Assembly (NCBI GenBank): GCA_013396655.1 | Contig: WBMV01001018.1 | Coordinates: 248,001-312,000 of the forward strand | Source: Campylorhamphus procurvoides | Taxonomy: Eukaryota; Chordata; Aves; Passeriformes; Dendrocolaptidae | DNA length: 64,000 nucleotides | Direction of reading: 5' to 3' | Shown: positions 40,401-46,665 of the stretch, one piece after another | Layout of the letters: each line of letters starts with the position of its first letter | Position numbering within the stretch: position 1 is the stretch's first letter | Notes under the pieces: generated by a model | What the model saw: only the letters and a program-made list of their open reading frames with translations | The model's database searches: none | What the model was told of the DNA's origin: nothing | Translations under genes and position numbers: made by a program

Positions 40401-41492
40401 AGAGATTGCAAAGCTCAAAAGAAACTGTTGGATAACCACAGTTCCCACACAAGATGTTATTCTACTGTGTGAAAGCACACAATTCCTTCCCTCCACCCTT
40501 GCCATCTGAGTTACTAATTGATCTGGTTCACACAAGCTCTTAACTTGGCTCCAGCCTCTGACACAGGATTACACAACCCATGGGTGCAGCCTGACAGCAC
40601 AGTCAGTGTCTGCCATCCTGGGGTGTCAGAAGGAAAGGATGATCCTGCCCTGCCTTCCTGCACAACCAGAAAGAGCCCACTTGTCTTCATTTAGTCTATC
40701 TGAAGCACAGGCTGGCTGAAAACAAACATGAAAATTAAAGTCTCTATGAAAAGTGGAAGAGATTTTCCTGACTGTAATTGTCTTGAACAATTACTAAGAA
40801 AACTGACTGACTAAATAATACCTCTCTATTTCAGCACTATACTACTCTTTTTTTCTGAGCTGCAAAGAAATGTCTTAATAAGTCCAGAAACCCCTGGGTA
40901 CTTGGAAAATTTGATAACTTCACTACAGAAGAAATCAATTTTACAGTCTTGCTGCTAGCATTCTTCTCACAGCTTTAAATGACATAAAGCTTACAGGGAG
41001 AGCACACATGACTGAATAGCTGAACAGAGGCAAAACACATGCTCTGAAACAAATTCACTGTAGCATTTAGCATTCATTTTACATTAAAGGCAATTAGTCC
41101 TACAAGGGACTGAACACTTGATGCATAATTAGCTATGAAACCCTGTCCCACTTAGCTACAATTATGCTCAATGTCTTACAGCTGAGGAAAAAAGCCCTCT
41201 CCAAAAATTCTTAGAGGTTTATTAAAATTAATGTAAACTCTAAAAGGCAATTAAAACACCTGTGCCATTCAGAAAGGCACTCAAATGAAACAAGGTTTCC
41301 GTTTAAACTCTGAGTACACAGAGCAGCCATCACCTCAGTCTTCTCAGTGAGCTCCCGGCGTGTTTGGTCCAGCTGGTTTTGCACTTCACTCTGGGACTCC
41401 AGCAAGTGCAAGCCATACTGGGCTGCCTTTCTCCTCTCATTCTCTGCCTCCTTGAGCTGCTGTTTCAGACTCAAAATGGTGTCTGTCTCCAT
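25334..41492 (-). CDS. SPDL1: SPDL1 (Spindly), complete coding region in 11 exons (span; see exon entries)
   Basis: Spindly is a kinetochore-bound adaptor that recruits dynein-dynactin to the outer kinetochore through the RZZ complex, supporting chromosome congression and spindle-checkpoint silencing. Eleven exons join in phase into 1824 nt including the stop, 607 residues, against 605 recalled for human. The coiled coil spans most of residues 1-440. The N-terminal AAQYG box (23-27) matches the dynein light-intermediate-chain-binding CC1 box, LFAE (257-260) is the dynactin-pointed-end 'Spindly motif', and the chain ends in CAQQ, a farnesylation box as in human CPQQ. The start codon at 41492 aligns with the human start. 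The promoter has cell-cycle elements; see the entries near 45.1 kb. Confidence 0.96.
25482..30242. other. SPDL1 intron 10
   Basis: The largest SPDL1 intron, 4.76 kb. No transposon, RNA gene or alternative exon is recognised. The sequence is AT-rich throughout. Confidence 0.7.
30243..30588 (-). CDS. SPDL1: SPDL1 coding exon 10
   Basis: 346 nt (residues 444-559), the longest exon, with a TTCCTTAG acceptor and a GTCAGT donor. It encodes a less conserved, mostly disordered tail: a basic cluster (KDSKIKKKREKIPVD), PSKEGKKVTSKNLEPSGGSP, a stretch ALQASPLNTALQAIRNMVEP and EKKRVKFQEE. Anchors to human are the LKKRREVLPVDIT-like start and the RSGTHSS...PRL end. Confidence 0.92.
30589..31694. other. 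SPDL1 intron 9
   Basis: A 1.1-kb intron that contains the CR1 fragment at 30935-31180. The rest shows nothing recognised. Confidence 0.8.
30935..31180 (-). mobile_element. CR1 LINE 3'-end fragment
   Basis: A clear CR1 copy read as its reverse complement: CACAGAATCCCAGAATGGCT, GGTTGGAAGGCACCTTAAA, CATGGGCAGGGACACCTTTC, CCTGTCCAACCTGGCCTTGG, CTTCTCTGGGCACCCTGTGC and GAAGAATTTCTTCCTAACAT. The element therefore lies on the minus strand with its 3' end at about 30935. It sits in an SPDL1 intron in the sense orientation of the gene. Confidence 0.93.
31695..31882 (-). CDS. SPDL1: SPDL1 coding exon 9
   Basis: 188 nt (residues 381-444) with an ACCCCAG acceptor and a GTAAGT donor. It encodes KETETLKNELSLQKMKALYE and later SENMNLRVMLDELKMKYEPE, the last strong coiled coil. 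A competing AG three bases further in (CAAG) would shift the frame, so the upstream AG was chosen. Confidence 0.94.
31883..34046. other. SPDL1 introns 7 and 8 with coding exon 8 between them
   Basis: Intron 8 (31883-32494) and intron 7 (32605-34046) flank coding exon 8, which is listed separately. No repeat or further coding signal was seen. Confidence 0.7.
32495..32604 (-). CDS. SPDL1: SPDL1 coding exon 8
   Basis: 110 nt (residues 345-381) with a TTTATCAG acceptor and a GTAAGT donor. It encodes TLYENVEESRPGSSSKGGES and EDGYYADLLKIKLDNS. The Gly/Ser-rich stretch probably breaks the coil. It ends two bases into an Asn codon completed by exon 9. Confidence 0.94.
34047..34187 (-). CDS. SPDL1: SPDL1 coding exon 7
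   Basis: 141 nt (residues 298-344) with a TTTTTTCCAG acceptor and a GTGTGT donor. It encodes LQMATLLQMKGSQAEFDQLE and EQKNGEIEDLLMKVRQLEKF plus K. Coiled coil. Confidence 0.95.
34188..36644. other. SPDL1 intron 6
   Basis: A 2.46-kb intron. A purine-rich stretch (36140-36200, GGAAG and AAAAAC words) is the only notable feature. Confidence 0.7.
36645..36755 (-). CDS. SPDL1: SPDL1 coding exon 6
   Basis: 111 nt (residues 261-297) with an ATTCTGTAG acceptor and a GTATGA donor. It encodes VEDRRAEMERQLISVKVKYQ, then SLQKQHAFTREQLQRMK, the coil directly after the Spindly motif. Confidence 0.95.
37631..37729 (-). CDS. SPDL1: SPDL1 coding exon 5 (Spindly motif)
   Basis: 99 nt (residues 228-260) with a TACCCTAG acceptor and a GTACAA donor. 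It encodes KAREANQELQVQLDHAVQQS and LDPTSKGNSLFAE. GNSLFAE contains the L-F-x-E Spindly motif shared by dynein activating adaptors, which binds the p25 subunit of dynactin (family knowledge). Confidence 0.96.
38360..38509 (-). CDS. SPDL1: SPDL1 coding exon 4
   Basis: 150 nt (residues 178-227) with a TTTTGTTCAG acceptor and a GTATTT donor. It encodes ANVEEKLNELQYSKEQLELM and later AEKEEREKEVVSYCNALE, the region preceding the dynactin-binding motif. Confidence 0.94.
38748..38942 (-). CDS. SPDL1: SPDL1 coding exon 3
   Basis: 195 nt (residues 113-177) with a TTTTTAAG acceptor and a GTGTGT donor. It encodes LENLKAELDETRLSEKQLRH, then SEELHMMSERVHETMSSEML and ELTELESVK. Coiled coil; closely parallel to human. 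Confidence 0.95.
39230..39406 (-). CDS. SPDL1: SPDL1 coding exon 2
   Basis: 177 nt (residues 54-112) with a CTTTCAG acceptor. It encodes KFEQEKYTLQREIELKNRML, then ESLNFECDSLKQQQNMQL, all coiled coil. The donor reads AAG|GTTTGG, which departs from the consensus at positions +3 to +6 apart from the invariant GT. Length and phase match human exactly, so the boundary is trusted. Confidence 0.94.
39407..41333. other. SPDL1 intron between coding exons 1 and 2
   Basis: A 1.93-kb intron. Nothing beyond AT-rich sequence and a GAAAAGAAAAAAAA stretch near 39967 was recognised. Confidence 0.7.
41334..41492 (-). CDS. SPDL1: SPDL1 coding exon 1 (start codon, CC1 box)
   Basis: 159 nt (53 codons) from ATG to a GTGATG donor. 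It begins METDTILSLKQQLKEAE and continues RRKAAQYGLHLLESQ. The AAQYG box at residues 23-27 is the conserved CC1 box that contacts the dynein light intermediate chain in adaptors (family knowledge). The ATG is chosen because it aligns with the human start. Seven codons upstream an in-frame TAA (within TGTTTAAG) closes the frame. Confidence 0.95.
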
Positions 41493-41517
41493 TTCCCTTC
41501 CTTCAGTCACTTAAACA
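41493..41517 (-). other. SPDL1: SPDL1 5' UTR portion of the first coding exon
   Basis: 25 nt between a TGTTTGCAG acceptor and the start codon. The acceptor implies at least one upstream non-coding exon, placed at the CpG-rich promoter near 45.04 kb. Confidence 0.75.
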
Positions 41518-42120
41518 CTGCAAACACAAAATTATTAAAAAATACACTGCAGTAAGTTACAGTAGATATCTGAAAGAAGTTACCAGATTGCCTTTCTTAA
41601 CCAGGGTACATTTTTTGCATTAATACAAGACAATAAAAAAGACAACTCACAAATAGACCTGTGAAGAGTAAAATAATAGCTACTTCTTCATAAACTTGGT
41701 TATTGTCTTATTTTTGATTATGCCTTCACTCAAAGCATGCAGCAAAAGCACTCCTGTGTTCCTGGTTTCCTCACACAGCAGAGCCAGAGTTATTCCAGTA
41801 CAGAGCTCTCTTGCCAAACACAAGGTGAGGAAATAACCTTATAAAAACACTTTTATGCACATGGCTGGCAGTATTTTCTTTGCATTGCAAATCAAGCCCC
41901 ACCAAGTAGAGCATTTCTTGTGTACACAAATAACACTTAAGATCCACGTAGGCAGCTGTATTAGCAGGACAGTTTACTCCTAATAACATTATAGGGGATA
42001 TAGGAACAGATACAGGTAGTTGAAGGGAAGAGTCAAAAATAGAAACCCTGTTAAAATGTATGGAATTGTAACACAGGAATTTGCATTTATTTAAGTGCTC
42101 AATACAATCCTTAATTACTG

Positions 42121-42126
42121 TTTATT
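42121..42126 (-). terminator. Candidate poly(A) signal AATAAA
   Basis: AATAAA on the minus strand, 28 nt past the TAG that ends the candidate exon at 42220-42155. Hexamers are frequent in AT-rich DNA; the spacing is what makes it notable. Confidence 0.35.
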
Positions 42127-42154
42127 GCTTTAAAATGCAGTTGCTGCAGGCAGT

Positions 42155-42220
42155 CTATTTGTTAGTAGCCATCTCCTTGTCAGCTGTTTCAGAAAGTTCA
42201 TCCATTTCTGACTTCAGAGT
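42155..42220 (-). CDS. Candidate terminal exon of an unrecognised short coiled-coil gene or SPDL1-locus isoform
   Basis: 66 nt from a TTCTGTTAG acceptor to TAG, encoding TLKSEMDELSETADKEMATNK. It contains no GT donor before the stop, and an AATAAA lies 28 nt beyond it, so it behaves like a last exon. Heptad-spaced L, M and L residues continue the pattern of the exon candidate at 43294-43247, in the same phase. The protein is not recognised. It is not part of the Spindly protein, whose start codon lies downstream at 41492. Confidence 0.4.
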   Translation of the reverse strand, partial: TLKSEMDELSETADKEMATNK

Positions 42221-43246
42221 CTAACAGAACACACAAGGTGAATTTTGCAAATAGTCAAAGTAAACTCAGCAAACCAAATAATTTAAAAATAAAAATCCAG
42301 TCAAATTATCCCCTAAGCTTGTGTGACTGCTTGCTCCCAAATCTATTAAATCAGCATGCTGAAAAAGAATCCTATTAAGAGAAAAAATGCAAAGCAACTT
42401 GGGCTTCTGAACAACATATGCCAAGAGTTCTCTCAGAAAGTAGGAGGCAACAACAACAGACAAAGAAACAAACAAAAAAATAAATCTGCAATTGATTTTT
42501 CAAAGCCAGGGTTCAAAATTGTTATGTAACTTCAGGATTAAATTCTTTATTGGAGATGTAACTCTCTTTGTTTTCACACAATCAATTTACTTGTTGCCAT
42601 TTCTTACAGACACTTATGCTTATGAATGTTGTAATATTCAGCTGTCACATTTTTTTGTTTTTGCTATTTTTTATTCAAAATGGAAAACTCCTTGTGGAGT
42701 TATCCAGCTTCCACCACAAGAAAAAGATATAACTAAAATGCAAAAGTCCATTATGCCAAACCTTGCCAGTACCTTTGTGGGGCATGACATAGAAATGATC
42801 AAATCCTGATTTTTGCATTTCTCCTCTTGTTGCTATCTAGGGTTAATACATACAGTGACTTCAGCCAGCCAAGCTCTGAAACTTCAGTTTTTTACACGTA
42901 ACCATTGCAGTGTTTGAAATATTAGTTTTGCAATTTACGTCAGTGAAAGACAGGAATTTTGCAAACCCATAACTAAGAATGAACAATATTATGCTAGTGC
43001 AAGGAGAGATACACCATGTATAATTTAATAACTAAATGTTAATGCAGGATGTGGCAATACAAGCATATAGGCAACACTCCTGGCATGCAATTTCATTAGG
43101 AAAGAAGATGAATGAATCCTCCCTCACTTACAGAAATAGGATTTTAAAAATGGCTTTATTTTCTGATCCAACAACAGCATAGAGACAACACAGCCATTTG
43201 ACTGCTCTTAGCTTACTAAATTAAATGAGTAACATGCTTAGCTCAC

Positions 43247-43294
43247 CTTCAGAAGTCCATTGTAGTCTTCCTTGACTTTCTTCTTGCACTCCAC
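43247..43294 (-). CDS. Candidate internal exon of the same unrecognised gene
   Basis: 48 nt between a TTTCCTTCTAAAG acceptor and a GTGAGC donor, both good. It reads VECKKKVKEDYNGLLK in phase 0 and joins to TLKSEMDEL... without a stop. If spliced instead to the SPDL1 first coding exon it would give a short upstream frame that stops after four codons, so it could alternatively be a 5' UTR exon of SPDL1. Confidence 0.4.
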
Positions 43295-43867
43295 CTTTAG
43301 AAGGAAATCAAAGCAACAGTTGTTTAGAGATTGAGTCTAAGCTGCCATCCCAGCACAGAACTGCAGCACAGGCTTAACCCTGGGGCTGCCTCATGAACAT
43401 GCAGATCACAAGCTAAACCCATAGAAATGCAAATCTTATTCCAATCCTGGTCAGGCAGCTGTCAGAGAGTTTAGAAACAGCCAGATCAGGCCCTGCTGCC
43501 AAAGGATGGGTGCCCTGCAATTGGCCTGTGGGGCAAGTGAACAGGCTACACCCAGGTCACCTTCTTCTGGCACACATGGAACTTTCAAGGGTTGGTCAGG
43601 GATTTTTGTCTCACTCCTTCCTAATTCTTCAGTCTCTTTTACATTTCTCCTCCAGTTTCACATACAAGACCTTTGAGATTTTAATAAATCATTTACTGGT
43701 TAATATTAGAAAAAAAACCTTGTGGGGTTGTTATTTTGCTTTGTTTTAGTTTTCTGGTTTTTTGGATCTTTTTATAATAAATAGCTTTCCTATTCACACA
43801 TTCCTTGCTGACTATTGGGAAAACAGCAAGTGTGCCTTTTGGAGCGCAGACACTCTCCACATTCCAC

Positions 43868-43918
43868 TGTCAGTTCCAGATGCAGCTTGTGTAATTCCAA
43901 GTAGTTTTGTTCATAAAG
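43868..43918 (-). CDS. Weaker candidate upstream exon of the same gene
   Basis: 51 nt after an ACAACAATACAG acceptor, encoding LYEQNYLELHKLHLELT with strong leucine heptads, in phase 0 with the candidate exon at 43294. The required donor (ACA|GTGGAA) is poor. The frame also runs on past it as VECGECLRSKR, curiously similar to the VECKKK start of the next candidate. No start codon was found upstream. Confidence 0.25.
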
Positions 43919-44584
43919 CTGTATTGTTGTTTAGGAAATAATTGCTTGCAATTTAATGTTATGCATGAGGCTAAGTAAATTGCCCTGAAAATAATGCCTT
44001 GAGAACAATTAAGCAGGCAGTAAGGTGTGCAGGCAGGAGGCAAAATAATGGTAGAATAAATCCAGAGTGATCTCTAAGAGTTACAAGAGAGTTCCTCACT
44101 TTTGGTTAATTATCTTGAACCATTTTACGATAAATTTTCAGCTGAGGGCTGCACACCTCAGTTATTCAACCATCCAAGTACTCCTTCACACAAACAGTGG
44201 GGTAGGAGATGAAAAGGCACTCTCCTGGCAGGCAGGTAGGCTTCCTTCTCCCACTCCCTGTCCTTCTGGCTGAATGGCTGCTCCCAAGGGCTCTGGAACA
44301 GCTGCCTGTGCTCTGATCCCTCCAGAAGCACCTGCACAGCCTTCTGATCACTGACACAATTAGCAGGGGCTTTCTCTCCCTTACCCCAGGTATTCCACCG
44401 ACAATCCCACTTCATTACTTACATAGTAAGTCCCTTTTCTTCCCCTGCCACACTGGCCCCTCAAGCTGAAACTCTCTCAGGGATAATCACCTTCCACAAA
44501 ACACCTTCTTGGGGTGGGTGAGTACTGCAGAGCCTATCTGTACACAGAGGAGAGCATATTGGATCCTATATTATACCCTACATG

Positions 44585-44745
44585 CATATTTTACCCTATA
44601 TTGCGTCTTCCATATATACTACACCCTATACTACATATATACATATACCTATATACATACATAACACACAGATACATATACAGGCATGCGTATATACACA
44701 CACATACATATATATTTTTATATATATATATGTATATAATGCAGA
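44585..44745. repeat. AT-rich degenerate TATA/CATA microsatellite
   Basis: Alternating purine-pyrimidine sequence dominated by TATA, ACATA and CACA words, ending in a TATATATATATATG run. It lies about 300 bp inside the SPDL1 transcript from the CpG-rich promoter. Confidence 0.85.
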
Positions 44746-45034
44746 AAAACGACACTACAGCCCTATCTTTGGGCCCGCAGAGCCGCGGGCAGGCCAGCAG
44801 CCGGCTCTGGCAGTGCACAGTGCTATGTCACCTCAGCTCTGCCATTCCGGACCGAACCCCCCTCAACGGCCCAGAGGGGCGGGTTCTCCCCACTCCAGCG
44901 GGGACCGGGGACAGCAAGGCACCCTCCCCACCCCAAGGAGCGGGGGTAAGAGGCAGGGGTGGGCAGCAGTAGCACAGTAATGGCACGGCCGCCGCAGACA
45001 CAGCGTAACCCCCCTCCGCCCGCTCCCCCCTCAC

Positions 45035-45096
45035 CGCCCGCACTGCCGGCCCGCGCCGCTCCCGCCGTTCAAATCCCCTCCGCGCCGCACGGCAAG
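45035..45096 (-). other. SPDL1: SPDL1 non-coding first exon (approximate 5' end)
   Basis: A GC-rich minus-strand segment ending in a strong donor GGGCG|GTGAGG at 45035/45034. It has no ATG, as expected for an untranslated first exon. The donor can splice to the acceptor at 41518, which precedes the start codon by 25 nt. The 5' boundary is only inferred from the position of the palindrome just upstream. Confidence 0.55.
45068..45073 (-). promoter_or_regulatory. SPDL1: CHR-type element TTTGAA
   Basis: TTTGAA on the minus strand inside the CpG island. The cell-cycle genes homology region binds the MuvB core of DREAM and B-MYB/FOXM1 complexes to restrict expression to G2/M. A GC-rich sequence (GCGGAG) about four bases upstream could serve as a weak CDE. 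A G2/M element fits a mitotic gene, but the hexamer is short. Confidence 0.5.
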
Positions 45097-45106
45097 TCTC
45101 GCGAGA
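45097..45106 (-). promoter_or_regulatory. SPDL1: TCTCGCGAGA palindrome
   Basis: A perfect 10-bp palindrome known from many TATA-less CpG-island promoters, where it drives transcription from nearby start sites. It lies 61 nt upstream of the first-exon donor, so initiation close to it is likely. Confidence 0.8.
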
Positions 45107-45133
45107 GCCGCGAGCGCCGGCACCGCCCCGGTC

Positions 45134-45145
45134 CGCGCGTGCGCA
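45134..45145 (-). promoter_or_regulatory. SPDL1: NRF1-type site
   Basis: The minus strand reads TGCGCACGCGCG, a full match to the NRF1 consensus YGCGCAYGCGCR. It sits about 28 bp upstream of the TCTCGCGAGA palindrome. Confidence 0.75.
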
Positions 45146-45173
45146 CAGGGGAGGGGAGAGGAGGGGACTGGAG

Positions 45174-45395
45174 TCTGTGAGGGGAGTGAGGGGGGGTAGT
45201 GTGAGAGGTGTGAGGGGATCGTGTGTGGGGGAATAGTTTGAAAGGGAATTGTGTGAGGGGGATTGTGTGAGCTGTGAGGGGGACTGAGCTGTGTAAGAAC
45301 CGTGAGGGGAGATTGTGTGAGGAGGAAACGTATGAGGGGGAATAGTGTGAGAGCTGTGAGGGGGAATCGTGTGACTCCCCTGAGATGTTCTGTGA
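45174..45395 (+). repeat. G-rich degenerate minisatellite upstream of the SPDL1 promoter
   Basis: Repeats of TGTGAGGGG(G)(GA)AT(C/T/A)GTGTGAG-like words with unit lengths of roughly 15-30 bp. The strand asymmetry (G on plus, C on minus) yields long open frames of P/H/T/S residues on the minus strand that are not genes. Several runs of three to six G per unit give potential for quadruplex formation. Confidence 0.85.
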
Positions 45396-46415
45396 GGGCG
45401 ATGTGTACCCAAAGCTGTGCAGTCCTCCCGGGACCGCCTGGGTGCCTTGGCGTGGCCTTGACCGCCTCGTTTATTGGTGTTAATTGCCGCAGTGCTGTCC
45501 CAAACACAGCACCTCGCACACCAAGGTTGGTGTTTTATCCCAGCCTGTGCCAGGCAGAGGGCTGGGGGCCAACCCACACGAGGCAAGTTCACCAATAATC
45601 AGAACATTGCACTGTTTTTACATTTCAACAGCGGCCTCGGCACTCATTACAAATTACATAACACTTCTGTTCATGAGTACTGAAACTCTGGTTTGCCCAT
45701 TCTGTCTCCTGCTTGTCATGCTCGATATCAAGAGTAACACTGAGCAACTCACACAGCATCTACAGAGCCTGATCTGTTGATCCCTCTGTGCCATTAAACA
45801 CCCCTGGCATGACCCTTTTGCATGATACCATGCTCATGTTTTCCTCAACAGCAAGGTTTCATTTGTGTGAATTCTGGGGTGCAAGGGCTGGAAGGGATAG
45901 TAAAGGAGGGTGACCTTCAAGATCTGATTCCTCTTGTTAAACAGGTCGCTGTGTGAAGCCTTCCCCAGTGGGAAGGGGGTTTGCAGAGAGCCCACAGGAG
46001 ATTTTCCAGAAAGGGAATGCTGTAACAAAGCTCCAGCACTGCAGCCATACCCAGCCAGAGCACAGGGCACTGGAGGTGTGAAGGATGTGGTCGGCTTCCA
46101 GAGTCACCTCCCTCAGAGGGAACACACAGAGTAAGCACTGAGAGCCAAAATGCACAGTGCTGGGTGCTATCGAGGAAGCCTGCAAAGCACAGGGGCAATC
46201 AGCTCCTCATGCACTGTCCTACAGGAGACATTTTGGCAGTGGAACACTGCAAGGGTCTGGTCTATCCCACTGCCTGCTGCCTCATGAAGGAAATGCCCTT
46301 CCTGCCGAGGCTGCTCCTGAGAGGTCTCACCACCCCCTTTTTGAGCCAAACCTCCCCCTGGGCTCTCTGCAGTGTTATTGTCCAAGCTACACAGCGAGTT
46401 AGAGTGCTCCTAACA
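45396..46415. other. Intergenic sequence, nothing recognised
   Basis: Moderately GC-rich sequence upstream of SPDL1. Open frames near 45.85-46.4 kb overlap on both strands and have no family resemblance. Confidence 0.6.
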
Positions 46416-46417
46416 CG

Positions 46418-46665
46418 GAATCACAGAATATGCTGAGTGGGCAGGGACCCGCAAGGATCATCCAGTCCAGTCCCTGGCCCTGCCCAGACACCCCAACAAT
46501 CCCACCCTGTCCAGTTGTCCAAACCCTCCTGGAGCTCTGGCAGCCTTGGGGCTGTGCCCACTGCCCTGGGGAGCCTGGTCAGTGCCCACCACCCTCTGGG
46601 GGAAGGATCTTTTCCTGAGATCCAACCTAACCCTGCCCTGCCACACCTTCATGCTGTCAGCTAAC
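46418..46665 (-). mobile_element. CR1 LINE 3'-end fragment
   Basis: GGAATCACAGAATATGCTGA, GGGACCCGCAAGGATCATCC, CAGTCCCTGGCCCTGC, CCTGGAGCTCTGGCAGCC, TGCCCACCACCCTCTGGG and TTTTCCTGAGATCCAACCTA read as the reverse complement of a CR1 3' region of a different subfamily from the intron 9 copy. It lies on the minus strand with its 3' end at about 46418. Confidence 0.9.

Larger units (their letters stand above)
41518..45034. other. SPDL1 5' intron(s), holding the candidate exons
   Basis: Sequence between the promoter exon and the first coding exon. Besides the three candidate exons it holds a perfect GTAAGT donor on the minus strand (44422-44417) with no clear exon attached, and the AT-rich repeat at 44585-44745. 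Other reading frames near 44.2 kb are open but unsupported. Confidence 0.6.
44765..45160. promoter_or_regulatory. SPDL1: CpG island, SPDL1 promoter and first exon
   Basis: The most CpG-dense stretch in the window (CCGCCGCAG, GCCCGCGCCGCTCCCGCC, CGCGCCGC, GCGCGTGCGC). No TATA box. It lies at the expected 5' end of SPDL1 and contains clustered housekeeping and cell-cycle sites (separate entries). It might also fire in the plus direction, but no plus-strand gene was found. Confidence 0.8.

Noticed and set aside
44158..44415. 85-residue minus-strand frame (QKAVQVLLEGSEHRQLF...) upstream of the candidate coiled-coil exons
   Set aside because: It looks codon-like, but no usable donor joins it in phase to the downstream candidate exons and the protein is not recognised.
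44828..45595. 255-residue minus-strand open frame rich in P, H, T and S
   Set aside because: It is the complement of the G-rich minisatellite plus the CpG island; its low-complexity repeats and promoter location explain the lack of stops.
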